Assembly: GCF_004322855.1 (NCBI RefSeq)
Contig: NZ_CP036402.1
Span: 4,241,001 to 4,305,000 of the forward strand
Source: Egibacter rhizosphaerae
Lineage (GTDB): Bacteria > Actinomycetota > Nitriliruptoria > Euzebyales > Egibacteraceae
Direction: 5' to 3'
DNA: 64,000 nucleotides
Shown: piece after piece, positions 1-8,198 of the stretch
Layout: each line of letters begins with the position of its first letter
Position numbering within the stretch: the first letter of the stretch is position 1
Translations under genes and position numbers: made by a program
The notes under the pieces: generated by a model
The model's database searches: none
What the model saw: the letters and a program-made list of their open reading frames with translations, nothing else
What the model was told of the DNA's origin: nothing

Positions 1-1207
1 CGCACGCGTCCGACCCGGCTGCGGGCCCGGGACCCGACGGCGAGGAGGCCGCGGATCACGCCTCGCGCCGTGCCCGTGCCGTCGAGGCGCTCGATGACCT
101 GGACGCGCTGCTTGTCACCCGTGCCCCCAACGTCCGTTGGCTCACCGGGTTCGCCGGCTCCTCGGGCGCGCTGCTGCTGCACCGTGACGGGCGCGCGGTG
201 CTCGCCACCGACGGGCGCTACGCCGAACGGGCGGCCGCGACCGGGCTGGAGGTGGCCCTCGACCGGAGCGACGACTGGCTCGACGAGGCCATCGCCGGCG
301 TGCACCGGCTGGGCGTCGAGGCGCACGGCCTCACCTGGGAGCGCGCCCGCCGGCTCGCCGACCAGTGGTCGACGGCGGCCGTCGAACCCGCGGGCCGCCT
401 CGTCGAAGGGCTGCGCCTGCGCAAGGACGCCTCCGAGATCGCCGCCCTGCGTCGTGCCTGCGCGATCACCGCGCAGGTGCTCGGTGAGCTGCTCCCGGCC
501 CTCGAGCCCGGCGAGTCCGAGCGCTCGGTGGCCGCCCGGGTGGAGCACGCGTTGCGGGCTCACGGCGCGGAGGATCGCGCGTTCCCGACGATCGTGGCCA
601 GCGGACCCAACGGGGCGCACCCGCACCACGAACCGGGCGACCGCGTGCTCGCCGAGGGGGACTTCGTCACCGTCGACGCCGGTGCGCGCGTCGCGGGCTA
701 CCACGCCGACATGACCCGCACCGTGGCGATCGGCGAGCCGCCTCGCAGGCTGCGGACGGCCTACGAGGCGGTGCGCGCCGCGCAGGCGGCCGGCGTCGAG
801 GCCGCCAGGGCGGGAGCGGTGCCGGGGGAGGTGGACGCGGCGGCCCGGGCCGTGCTCGCACGCCACGAGCTCGCGGAGGCCTGCGTGCACCCGACCGGTC
901 ACGGCGTCGGGCTCGAGGTTCACGAACCGCCGATCCTGCGAGCCGCGCAGCCCGAAGCTCGCCGGGACGTTCCTGCGGGTGAGTCCGTGCCCGAGGGTGG
1001 ATCCGTCCCTACGGGCGCTCGTGAGGGCAAGCTCCCCGATCCCTTCGCTACACTGCTCGCTTGGTCCACCATTACCGTCGAGCCCGGCGTCTACCTGCCG
1101 GGGCTCGGGGAATCCGAATCGAGGACACGGTGCTGGTCGGCCCTGACCGCGCCGAGGTCCTCACCCCCATGACGACCGAGCTGATCACCTGCGAGCGGAG
1201 CGCGTGA
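1..1207 (+). CDS. pepQ: Xaa-Pro aminopeptidase (M24 family), 5'-partial, with a -1 frameshift
   Basis: Cytosolic metallopeptidase that removes the residue before proline. The frame is open from position 3, so the start lies upstream. A creatinase-like N-terminal domain precedes the M24 fold. Metal ligands are visible in VDAGARVAGYHADMTRT (two Asp), HPTGHGVGLEVHEP (His) and TVEPGVYLPG (Glu). The last Glu ligand (motif RIEDTVLV) is only read if the frame moves back one base at the G run 1107-1110; it then continues to a stop at 1205-1207, one base before efp. Without the shift the frame stops at 1172 and loses this ligand. There is also an extra low-complexity stretch of roughly 25 residues (about 960-1040) before TVEPGVY. 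The pepQ-efp-nusB order is the usual actinobacterial one. The identity is firm; whether the shift is real or a base-call error is open. Confidence 0.85.
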
Positions 1208-1765
1208 ATGGTCTCCACGAACAACCTCAAGAACGGCATGACCCTGGTCGTGGACGGTGAGATCTGGCGCGTGGACTCGTTCCAACATGTCAAGCCCGGA
1301 AAGGGCGGGGCGTTCGTGCGCACGACCCTCAAGAACGTGCGCAACGGCAAGACGCTCGACAAGCGCTTCCGCGCCGACGAGCAGGTCGAGCAGGCGATCC
1401 TCGAGCGCCGGCAGCTGCAGTTCCTGTATCGCGAGGGCACTCAGCTGGTGTTCATGGACACCGAGACCTTCGATCAGTCCCCGGTCGAGGAGAGCCGCCT
1501 GGGCGACGCCACCCGCTGGATCCGCGACGGCGACAGCGTCGAGCTCGTCTTCCACGAGGGCCAGGTCATCGACGTGAACCTTCCCGCCAGCATCGAGGTG
1601 GAGGTCACCGAATCCGAACCGGGCCACGCCGGCGACCGCGTCTCCGGCGCGACGAAACCGGCGACCGTCGAGACGGGCGCGGTGGTGCAGGTGCCCCTCT
1701 TCATCGAGCCGGGCGACCGGGTCAAGGTCGACACCCGGGACGGCAGCTACCTCTCGCGGACGTAG
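1208..1765 (+). CDS. efp: Elongation factor P
   Basis: EF-P enters the ribosome between the P and E sites and relieves stalling at polyproline stretches. At 185 residues it has the family length: KOW-like N-terminal domain (about 1-65), then two OB domains. The tip loop HVKPGKGGAF carries Lys32, the position modified in other bacteria; no modification gene is visible nearby. The C-terminal domain ends in VKVDTRDGSYLSR, typical of the family. The ATG follows the shifted pepQ stop without a gap, so translation is probably coupled. The polyproline- and Pro-Gly-rich proteins encoded in this window are plausible clients, which is inference. Confidence 0.97.
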   Translation: MVSTNNLKNGMTLVVDGEIWRVDSFQHVKPGKGGAFVRTTLKNVRNGKTLDKRFRADEQVEQAILERRQLQFLYREGTQLVFMDTETFDQSPVEESRLGDATRWIRDGDSVELVFHEGQVIDVNLPASIEVEVTESEPGHAGDRVSGATKPATVETGAVVQVPLFIEPGDRVKVDTRDGSYLSRT

Positions 1766-1768
1766 GCC

Positions 1769-2167
1769 ATGGTCAGCCGCCACGACGCCCGACGACGCGC
1801 GCTCGCGATCCTGTACGAGGCGGACGTGCGGGATCACTCGACCGCCGACGTCCTGGCCGTCCACGAGGCCAGCGACGACCCACCGCCCGAGTTCGCGAGC
1901 GAGCTCGTGCGCGGCGTCGCCGGGCGGCGCGACGAGCTCGATGCGGGCATTTCCGCCCATGCCGTCGAGTGGCGCGTGGAGCGGATGCCGGTCGTCGATC
2001 GCAACCTCCTGCGGCTCGGGTTGTGGGAGATCCGCCACTCGGAGGTGCCCGACGCGGTCGCGATCGACGAAGCCGTGGAACTTGCCAAGGAGCTGTCGAC
2101 CGACGACAGCGGGCGGTTCGTCAACGGGGTGCTCGCGCGCGCGGCCGCCTCGCCCGCTGCCTCCTGA
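1769..2167 (+). CDS. nusB: Transcription antitermination factor NusB
   Basis: NusB binds boxA RNA with S10 (NusE) in rRNA antitermination. The 132-residue all-helical protein opens SRHDARRRALAILYEADV and has the conserved VDRNLLRLGLWEI and VAIDEAVELAKELSTDDSGRFVNGVL segments. It starts 3 nt after efp, so the two are cotranscribed. It is the last gene of the pepQ-efp-nusB group; the next gene downstream has its own candidate promoter. Confidence 0.95.
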   Translation: MVSRHDARRRALAILYEADVRDHSTADVLAVHEASDDPPPEFASELVRGVAGRRDELDAGISAHAVEWRVERMPVVDRNLLRLGLWEIRHSEVPDAVAIDEAVELAKELSTDDSGRFVNGVLARAAASPAAS

Positions 2168-2257
2168 CCGCCCCGATCACCCGCCTTCACACCGTCCGGT
2201 CGGCACGGCTTGCCCGGTTGGACGACCCGATGCGTCGCCGTAACTCCAGGATCCGTC

Positions 2258-2286
2258 TCGACCCCTGTCGTGAGGTCCGGTAGGCT
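2258..2286 (+). promoter_or_regulatory. Candidate housekeeping promoter for the secreted hydrolase gene
   Basis: TCGACC at 2258-2263 and TAGGCT at 2281-2286 are separated by 17 nt, which resembles an actinobacterial sigma-70 type promoter. It lies in the 223-nt gap after nusB and about 105 nt before the next start codon. The match is by eye only. Confidence 0.4.
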
Positions 2287-2390
2287 CCGTTGCTCGGGCG
2301 GGTACGGTCGCGAGTTCCACGCCATGCGGGCACGGGGGACGGGGCGGCGCGGGCCCTGCCCGGCACGCCGCCGACCACCCGGGAGGACCC

Positions 2391-5123
2391 ATGTCGATCA
2401 CCCGCACGCTGCCGCGCCTCGTCTGCCTCGTCGGTCTCGTCGCGGCGTTGGGGCTCGCGTTCGCACTGGCCGGGGCCGAGGCCACGGCGAGCACGGAGGA
2501 CGTCGTGGACGGCGAACTCGAGCCGGTCGCCGACTGCTGGGACATCGAACTGCCGCCGGACGCCGACGTCGACTGCGCGACGCTCGAGGTGCCCGCGGAC
2601 CACGCCGATCCCGACGGTGCGAGCCTCGATCTCGCGGTCGCGATCGTGCGTACCGACGCCGACGAGCCGCGCGAACCCCTCGTGCGTCTGGCCGGCGGGC
2701 CGGGTGGGCGCCTCGTCGGCCCGGAGCTCGCGGCCCTCGCCGCGAACCCCGAGGGGCTGATCGGGGACGCGGCCGCCGACCGCGACCTCGTACTCGTCGA
2801 TCAACGCGGCGTCGGGCTGAGCGAGCCCTCCCTCGCCTGCCCCGAGGTCGACGCCGACGTGCTGCCCGGAGGGGTGGGCGCGCTGCCCGGAGGGGTGAGC
2901 GCGCCGGGCGCAGTGATGGACGCGCTGCCCGGAGGGGCGGGCGCGCCGGGCGGAGTGATGGACGCGCTGCCCGGAGGGGTGAGCACGCCGGCCGCAGGGG
3001 TGCACGCGCCGGCCGACGGCCACGAGGATGCGGCACCGGAGCTGCGCGTGCTGCCGTACGTGCTGTCGGAGCACCAGACCACCGACCCGCTCGCGAGCTT
3101 CGAGGCGTGCTTCGAGCGCCTCGACGAGGAAGTCGACCTCTCGGCGTTCACCACCGCGCAGAACGCCGACGACCTGCGGGTGCTGCGCACCGCGCTCGCC
3201 CGTGATGCCGGCACCGATCCTTCCGAGGCGCAGATCGCCCTCTACGGCGTGAGCTACGGCGCGAAGCTCGCCCTCACCGCCGCCGACCGCGCCCCGGACG
3301 AGTGGTCGGCGGTCGTGCTGTCCTCGCCGCTGGCGCTCGACCGCTCCTTCTACGAGGAGTTGCCGGCGTCGTTCGACGACACCCTCGATCGCCTCGACGC
3401 CGCGTGCGCCGCGGATCCGACGTGCGCACAGCGCTTCGCCGAACCGCGGGGAAGCCTCGACACGGCGGTCGAGGACCTGGCCGACGGGCCGGCGGTCGAG
3501 ACCGTGCCCGACCCCGAGGGGGGCGAGCCGCACCAACTCGCGCTCGACGCGACGACCGCGGCCAACCTCGGCTTCCAGCTCTTCTACCAGCCGCCGGGGG
3601 CGCAGCCCGCCGCGTACGAGGCGATGGCCGAGGCGCGCGTCGCCGATCTCCTGCTCGGGTTCACCACGCCCCAGCCGCTGCCCCCGCAGCCGGATGACCC
3701 TGACGACCCGCGCGCCCCGGGGCAGAGCCTCGGCATGCTCCAGTCGTTCGTCTGCGCCGAGGAGGTCGCCTACGCCGACGAGGAGGCTTACGCCGACGCG
3801 GCCGGGGCCTCGGCAGCGGTGGGGGTATTCGCCCACGCGCCGCTGTTCGGCCTCATCGGCCCCGACGTGTGCGACGTCTGGGACGTGCCCGCGGCCGACC
3901 CGGACCCGTTCGCGGAGGTCGACACCGACACGCCGCTGCTCGTCGTGACCGGAGGCCTCGATCACATCACCCCGCCGTCATGGGGCGAGACCGTCGCCGA
4001 TCGCGCCCAGGACGCCCAGCTCGTCGAGGTCCCGTCGGCATCCCACGCGCCGGCCGAGCAGGCCGGGCCGTGCGGCGCCGAGCTCGTGGCCTCCTTCCTC
4101 GATGACCCCGAGGCCGAGATCGACGCGACGTGCGCGACCGAGCCGCCGCCACGGTTCCACCCGGTGCTGTCGGAGGCCCCGACGGTGGGGGTCGCACGCG
4201 TCGCGGGCGACGACCGTTACGAGACCGCCGCGGCGCTGTCGGGCTGGTCGCGCCCGCAGGGAGCGGCGACCGCCGTGGTGGCGTCCGGTGAGACGTTCCC
4301 CGACGCCCTGAGCGGTGGTGCGGCCGCGGGGGCGCTCGGCGGCTCGCTGGTGCTCACCCCCGCCGATGAGCTTTCCGACGAGGCCGCCGAGGAACTCGCC
4401 CGACTCGCGCCCGCACAGGTGTACGTGGCCGGCGGCAGCGAGGCGGTTGCCGACGCGGTCGTCGACGCGATCGGAGAGGCCGTCGGGGCACCTGTCGAAC
4501 GGCTCGCCGGAGCGGACCGCTACGAGACCGCCGCGGCGGTCAGCGCGGCGACCGCACCGGATCCGGAGGAGGTCGGAACCGTCTACCTCGCGACCGGCGA
4601 GGCGTTCCCCGACGCGCTGAGCGGCGGGGCCAGCGCGGCGGCCGAGCAGGCCCCACTGCTCCTGTCGCACGCCGACCGGATGCCGGAGGCCACCGCAGCG
4701 GAACTCGACCGTCTCGACCCCGACGAGGTCGTCGTCCTCGGCGGCACCGCCGCGCTGTCGGGGGAGGTCGCCGGGGAGGTCGCGGAGACCGGTGCCGAGG
4801 TGACCCGCGTCGATGGGGAAGACCGCTACGAGACTGCCGCGGCCGTGGCCGAACGCGTCGGCCCCGGGATCGGATGGGCCTTCGTCGCCAGCGGCGAGAC
4901 CTTCGCGGACGCGCTGGCCGCCGGGCCAGTGGCGGCCGGACGGGGACCGCTCCTGCTCGCGCGGCCGGACGCGGTGCCCGCGGCGACCGAGGCGGCCCTC
5001 ACTGCCAGGGCGCCGGACTACGTCGGCCTCGCCGGTGGCTCCGCCGCGGTGGGCGAGGAGACCGCGGTCGCTTTCGGGCGGTTCGCCGAGTTCAGCCTCG
5101 GGGACGGCGCGGTCCCGGAGTGA
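2391..5123 (+). CDS. Secreted alpha/beta hydrolase (tripeptidyl aminopeptidase-like) with three CW_binding_2 repeats
   Basis: A 910-residue exported protein. Residues 1-34 form a signal peptide (TRTLPRL, then a hydrophobic core ending ALAGAEATAS). The peptidase-like alpha/beta hydrolase domain spans about 40-590, with nucleophile elbow GVSYG (Ser288), acid in GGLDHITPP (Asp524) and His552 in SASHAP, all in the expected order. The lid-side C-terminal part resembles the TAP-like domain. Three cell-wall-binding type 2 repeats follow (about 600-700, 702-803, 804-905), each opening with RYETAAA and carrying FPDALSGG or FADALAAG. An in-frame 7-residue repeat (157-212) interrupts the hydrolase. The start has a good RBS (GGGAGGA, 2381-2387). 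Likely role: surface-anchored peptidase or esterase; the substrate is unknown. It sits between nusB and pyrR, where related genomes have no such gene. Confidence 0.85.
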   Translation: MSITRTLPRLVCLVGLVAALGLAFALAGAEATASTEDVVDGELEPVADCWDIELPPDADVDCATLEVPADHADPDGASLDLAVAIVRTDADEPREPLVRLAGGPGGRLVGPELAALAANPEGLIGDAAADRDLVLVDQRGVGLSEPSLACPEVDADVLPGGVGALPGGVSAPGAVMDALPGGAGAPGGVMDALPGGVSTPAAGVHAPADGHEDAAPELRVLPYVLSEHQTTDPLASFEACFERLDEEVDLSAFTTAQNADDLRVLRTALARDAGTDPSEAQIALYGVSYGAKLALTAADRAPDEWSAVVLSSPLALDRSFYEELPASFDDTLDRLDAACAADPTCAQRFAEPRGSLDTAVEDLADGPAVETVPDPEGGEPHQLALDATTAANLGFQLFYQPPGAQPAAYEAMAEARVADLLLGFTTPQPLPPQPDDPDDPRAPGQSLGMLQSFVCAEEVAYADEEAYADAAGASAAVGVFAHAPLFGLIGPDVCDVWDVPAADPDPFAEVDTDTPLLVVTGGLDHITPPSWGETVADRAQDAQLVEVPSASHAPAEQAGPCGAELVASFLDDPEAEIDATCATEPPPRFHPVLSEAPTVGVARVAGDDRYETAAALSGWSRPQGAATAVVASGETFPDALSGGAAAGALGGSLVLTPADELSDEAAEELARLAPAQVYVAGGSEAVADAVVDAIGEAVGAPVERLAGADRYETAAAVSAATAPDPEEVGTVYLATGEAFPDALSGGASAAAEQAPLLLSHADRMPEATAAELDRLDPDEVVVLGGTAALSGEVAGEVAETGAEVTRVDGEDRYETAAAVAERVGPGIGWAFVASGETFADALAAGPVAAGRGPLLLARPDAVPAATEAALTARAPDYVGLAGGSAAVGEETAVAFGRFAEFSLGDGAVPE
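2859..3026 (+). repeat. In-frame 21-bp tandem repeat in the hydrolase gene
   Basis: Eight degenerate 21-bp units encode heptapeptides of the types ALPGGVG, ALPGGVS and APGAVMD (residues 157-212). The array lies between the oxyanion-side strand and the helix leading to the Ser288 elbow, at a point where homologues have a short loop. Units 2859-2879, 2880-2900 and 2964-2984 are nearly identical, so the expansion looks recent. Confidence 0.85.
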
Positions 5124-5152
5124 GCCGGCCGACCTGAGCGGCCTCGCACGTG

Positions 5153-5192
5153 TGGGGAACGTCCGGATCAGACCCGAGCCGGACGTTCCCCA
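5153..5192 (+). terminator. Strong hairpin after the hydrolase gene
   Basis: GGGGAACGTCCGG (5154-5166) pairs perfectly with CCGGACGTTCCCC (5179-5191) around a 12-nt loop, and T5153-A5192 extends the stem to 14 bp. It starts 30 nt after the stop codon. No U run follows (next bases TATTCG), so it may be a U-less actinobacterial terminator or an mRNA-end stabiliser. Confidence 0.65.
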
Positions 5193-5443
5193 TATTCGTG
5201 CGACTCGTTCCTCGCGGGCGTCGCGGCCCGCGAGTTGAACTCGGCTGATGTCCGAGCCGACGGCCGAGGAGGATTCAGCGCTCGCCGGCGCAGCCGCTGC
5301 GTCCGAGGAGGTCTGGCAACGCGCCGGCCCCGCACGCGGCACGGCGCGATGTGTGGTCGATGATCATATGTCAACCAGTTAACGGTACAGAACACGAGAT
5401 AAGCCTTGATCGCTTAACTCATCCCCAAAGACGCAAGAAATGA
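5193..5443. other. Noncoding spacer before the HNH gene
   Basis: No supported gene is seen. The first part is ordinary high-GC spacer. From about 5350 the composition becomes clearly AT-richer (for example GATCATATGTCAACCAGTTAA), as expected of a promoter region or an insertion boundary. No direct repeats or integrase-type sites were recognised. Confidence 0.5.
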
Positions 5444-5472
5444 TTGCGAATGGTCGGAGATGATGGCATACT
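5444..5472 (+). promoter_or_regulatory. Promoter for a leaderless HNH transcript
   Basis: TTGCGA (5444-5449) and CATACT (5467-5472) are spaced by 17 nt. Only six bases separate the -10 from the ATG at 5479, so transcription would begin at or within a base of the start codon. No Shine-Dalgarno sequence precedes the ATG, which fits leaderless translation. Confidence 0.6.
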
Positions 5473-5478
5473 GAGAAC

Positions 5479-7473
5479 ATGAGTTCGATGGCGCTGGTCG
5501 CGGAGATGGCCCCGCCGTACGACGCGGGGTACAGCACCGATGAGTCGCGCGCGGTGGATGTGCCCACCGATCTTGCTGCCGCGGGGGCGGCGCACGGGAA
5601 GTCCGATCGGTGGTCGGCTGCTGATGACTCCCGCGCGGTGCTGGAAGCGATCGCCGACAGCGTGGGCGCGTTGCAGAGGGCACCGCTGTCCAGCAGCGAG
5701 AGCGACGAGGTCTTGCTCGACTCTGTGGAGGAGCTCGTGCGCCTCGAGCGGACGCTCGGCGCTGAACGGCTGCGCCGGCTGCGAGAGATCGATGAACGCC
5801 AGGCGCAGTTGGTTCACGGGACGGCGTCGACGGCGCGGTGGTTGATCGAGCGGTTGCAGCTCACGAGGAACGAGGCGCACAAGCAGGTCAAGACGGCGGC
5901 GGCGACCTCGGCGATCCCGGAGACGTTCGCTGAGTTCGCCGCGGGCCGAGTGGGCGAGGACCACGTCCACCTGGCCGCCCGCCAGTACGACGAGCTGCGC
6001 AAGCGAGCGCGCGAAGAAGGTGACCGTACCGGGCAGACACACGATGGCCGGGTCCCTGATGGTGGCCCGGGTCCTGACGGTGGTCCGGGTCCTGACGGTG
6101 ACCCGGGTCCAGCCGATCGCCAGCAGGCCGAAGACGACAGCACAGGCGGTGCCGAGCCCGGTGCTGGGACGCCGGGAGACGGCGACGCTAGGCCAGACTC
6201 CGGGCTACCGGGTGGCGGAGCGGGGTCGTGGAACGAGCTGCTCGATGGCTTCGATCGCGCGGCGCGCGAGGCCGCGTCCGGCAACGACCGTGCCGAGTTT
6301 CGACGGCGCCTCGACCGGTGGCGGCGCGAGCACCACCCGGACGATCCCGCGCAGCGCGAGCGGAAGGCGTTCCCGAAGCGGCGGTTCTGGATCGCGGGGG
6401 AACCGGACGAGGACGGGCTGGTCGCGTTCGGCGGCCACGCCGAGCCGCTCGGGTTGGCCTACCTGCGAGCCGCGATCGATTCGCTGTCTCGTCCGGCGAC
6501 CGCTCCCGTCCCGGAAGGGGATGACGCCGGCGAAGGTGCCGCCGGTGACGGTACTGCCGGTGACGGTGCCGTCGGTGAGGCTGCTACCGGCCACGGTGCT
6601 GCCGGCGACGGCACTGCCGACGGCGGTGAGACCGCCGACAGGGGGCGCCGCAAGGGTGGTGGCACCGACCGGCGTTCGACCGAACGCACGCGGCAGCAGC
6701 GCCAGTACGACGCGCTGATCGCCCTGGCCCGTCGCGCCATGCGGGCCGGTGAGCTCCCGCGCAATGCGCACGCCCCGGCGCACGTGTTGCTGCGCACCTC
6801 GCCAGAGGCGTTGCACGGCGATCCGGAGGGCGAGCCCAACCACCTCGACGGGGTCGGTGCGATCTCCTCGGAGACCGCCCGGCTGATCTGCTGCGAGGCG
6901 AGCCTCGCGCCGGTCACCGTCCGCAACGGCGACGTGCTCGACGCGGGACGCACGCGCCGGGAACCGAGCGCACGCCAAGTGGACGCCGTCATCGCTCGGG
7001 ACGGCGCCTGCGTGGGCTGCGGTTCGAGGGTCAGCCTCTGCCAGATCCATCACGTGCGGTGGTGGCATCGCGATGGCGGTCCCACCGACGTGGACAACTT
7101 GTGTTTGCTCTGCTGGGAGTGCCATTGGCACGTCCATCACCACGGGTGGACCGTCCACCGCCGGCCGGCGGGGGCGTTCGAGGTTCACCGACCCGGGGCG
7201 TTGGCGCGGTCGCGCGCTCGCGATCCGGGCGGTGGCGACCGGGGTGGTAGGGCTCCGGCTGGTGACGAGCCGAACCAACGGGGTCCGGATCCACGCGAGC
7301 CGGGCCAACGTGATCCGGTCGGAGCTGAGCCGGACCCACGCGAGCCGGAGCAACGGAGTGGGGTCGAACCTGAGCCGGACCCACGAGACCCGGAAAGCCG
7401 TGATCGGCGCGGCAGGGACCCGACGGGCGCGGGGCCGCCGAACGGTCGCGTGCACCAGCCGGTCGGGGGCTGA
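5479..7473 (+). CDS. DUF222 / HNH endonuclease domain protein (13E12-repeat family)
   Basis: A 664-residue protein of the actinobacterial DUF222-HNH family. DUF222 covers about residues 55-330 and has the usual LERTLGAERLRRLREID and AARQYDELRKRA-type helices. A C-terminal HNH zinc domain starts at Cys511: CVGC, then QIHHVRWWHRDGGPTDVDNL, LCWECHWHVHHHGW. Cys pairs and the His-Asn-His pattern are intact, so nuclease chemistry is possible. Cellular role is not established for the family; many genomes carry multiple copies. Three separate in-frame repeat arrays (residues about 193-210, 350-384, 603-645) lengthen linkers and the tail. It lies alone in the accessory insert between nusB and pyrR, with a leaderless-type promoter. 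Confidence 0.88.
   Translation: MSSMALVAEMAPPYDAGYSTDESRAVDVPTDLAAAGAAHGKSDRWSAADDSRAVLEAIADSVGALQRAPLSSSESDEVLLDSVEELVRLERTLGAERLRRLREIDERQAQLVHGTASTARWLIERLQLTRNEAHKQVKTAAATSAIPETFAEFAAGRVGEDHVHLAARQYDELRKRAREEGDRTGQTHDGRVPDGGPGPDGGPGPDGDPGPADRQQAEDDSTGGAEPGAGTPGDGDARPDSGLPGGGAGSWNELLDGFDRAAREAASGNDRAEFRRRLDRWRREHHPDDPAQRERKAFPKRRFWIAGEPDEDGLVAFGGHAEPLGLAYLRAAIDSLSRPATAPVPEGDDAGEGAAGDGTAGDGAVGEAATGHGAAGDGTADGGETADRGRRKGGGTDRRSTERTRQQRQYDALIALARRAMRAGELPRNAHAPAHVLLRTSPEALHGDPEGEPNHLDGVGAISSETARLICCEASLAPVTVRNGDVLDAGRTRREPSARQVDAVIARDGACVGCGSRVSLCQIHHVRWWHRDGGPTDVDNLCLLCWECHWHVHHHGWTVHRRPAGAFEVHRPGALARSRARDPGGGDRGGRAPAGDEPNQRGPDPREPGQRDPVGAEPDPREPEQRSGVEPEPDPRDPESRDRRGRDPTGAGPPNGRVHQPVGG
6055..6108 (+). 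repeat. 18-bp tandem repeat in the HNH gene
   Basis: Three in-frame 18-bp units encode PDGGPG, PDGGPG and PDGDPG. They lie in the linker that follows the N-terminal helical part of DUF222. Confidence 0.8.
6526..6630 (+). repeat. 15-bp tandem repeat in the HNH gene
   Basis: Seven in-frame 15-bp units encode pentapeptides of the AGDGT/AGDGA type. The central units (6541-6570 and 6601-6615) differ by only a few bases. The array sits in the Gly/Asp-rich linker before the C-terminal half. Confidence 0.8.
7285..7413 (+). repeat. 45-bp tandem repeat in the HNH gene tail
   Basis: Two 45-bp units and a partial third encode PDPREPGQRDPVGAE, PDPREPEQRSGVEPE and PDPRDPESRDRRG. The array forms the disordered, charged C-terminal tail beyond the HNH domain. 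Confidence 0.75.
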
Positions 7474-7562
7474 CCGACGAACGGTCGCAATGATGAGAGG
7501 AGAAGCGATGCCGTCCTTGCACTGCGGGCCCGGAAGACTGGTGTCGGGCGCACCCCGGCTGC

Positions 7563-7628
7563 TAGCGTGCGCCCAGCCGCCGAGGGCGGCGGCCCCGCCT
7601 TTAATCGCGGTCCAGTGAGGCCGGAAAG
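7563..7628 (+). promoter_or_regulatory. pyr operon leader with PyrR-binding hairpin
   Basis: A -10-like TAGCGT (7563-7568, preceded by TG) is followed by two mutually exclusive GC hairpins. One pairs GCCGCC 7576-7581 with GGCGGC 7585-7590. The other pairs GGCGG 7585-7589 with CCGCC 7595-7599 and runs into TTTAA, so it is terminator-like. At 7608-7623, CGG-TCCAGTGAGG-CCG presents the loop UCCNGNGAGG known as the PyrR RNA-binding consensus. It lies only 5 nt before the pyrR start codon, so PyrR with UMP could block ribosome access as well as act on termination. The consensus match is direct; the mechanism is inferred. Confidence 0.65.
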
Positions 7629-8198
7629 GTGTCCGTGAGCGTCGTCCTGACCGCCGACGACATCCTTCGCGCGCTTCGTCGTATGGCCCACGAGCTCGTC
7701 GAGGGCCACCACGACCTCGACCGGCTGATCCTCTTGGGCGTTCGCACCCGCGGGGTGCCGCTGGCCGAACGCCTTGCCGCCCACGTGGCCGCCGTCGAGA
7801 AGCCCGTGGCCACCGGCGCGCTCGACACGACGCTGTACCGCGACGACTACGCATCCGCGGGACCGCGACCGGTCGGGCGCACCGACCTCCCCGGATCGAT
7901 CGACGGGCGCACCGTCGTGCTCGTCGACGACGTCCTCTACACGGGTCGCACGGTGCGGGCGGCGCTCGACGCGCTCACCGACCTCGGCCGGCCCAGCGCC
8001 GTCCGCCTCGCGGTGCTCGTCGACCGCGGCCACCGCGAGCTGCCGATCCGGCCCGACATCGTCGGCAAGAACCTGCCGAGCGCGCCGGACGACCACGTGG
8101 TGGTCCGTCTCGAGGAGATCGACGGTCGGGACGAGGTCGAGCTGCTCCGGGCCGAGCCCACTCCGCACGCCGACGACGCCACGGAGGCAGGATCGTGA
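7629..8198 (+). CDS. pyrR: Bifunctional pyr operon regulator / uracil phosphoribosyltransferase PyrR
   Basis: PyrR senses UMP or UTP and binds pyr mRNA; many members also convert uracil and PRPP to UMP. The 189-residue protein has the type I PRTase fold, with the PRPP loop [22 protein letters not shown] at about 97-118 and the family signature [16 protein letters not shown] near 36-51. Start taken as GTG 7629; GTG 7635 is also possible. The last four bases overlap the pyrB start (GTGA). The predicted PyrR-binding loop lies immediately upstream, so the gene probably autoregulates the operon. Confidence 0.95.
   Translation: MSVSVVLTADDILRALRRMAHELVEGHHDLDRLILLGVRTRGVPLAERLAAHVAAVEKPVATGALDTTLYRDDYASAGPRPVGRTDLPGSIDGRTVVLVDDVLYTGRTVRAALDALTDLGRPSAVRLAVLVDRGHRELPIRPDIVGKNLPSAPDDHVVVRLEEIDGRDEVELLRAEPTPHADDATEAGS

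Noticed and set aside
1101..1115. Programmed -1 frameshifting in pepQ
   Set aside because: No X-XXY-YYZ heptamer or downstream pseudoknot was recognised, and programmed shifting is not known for this family; a base-call error or mutation is simpler.
5124..7628. Mobile element around the HNH gene
   Set aside because: No transposase, integrase, terminal inverted repeats or target duplications were found. The HNH protein belongs to the DUF222 family, not to homing endonucleases with introns.
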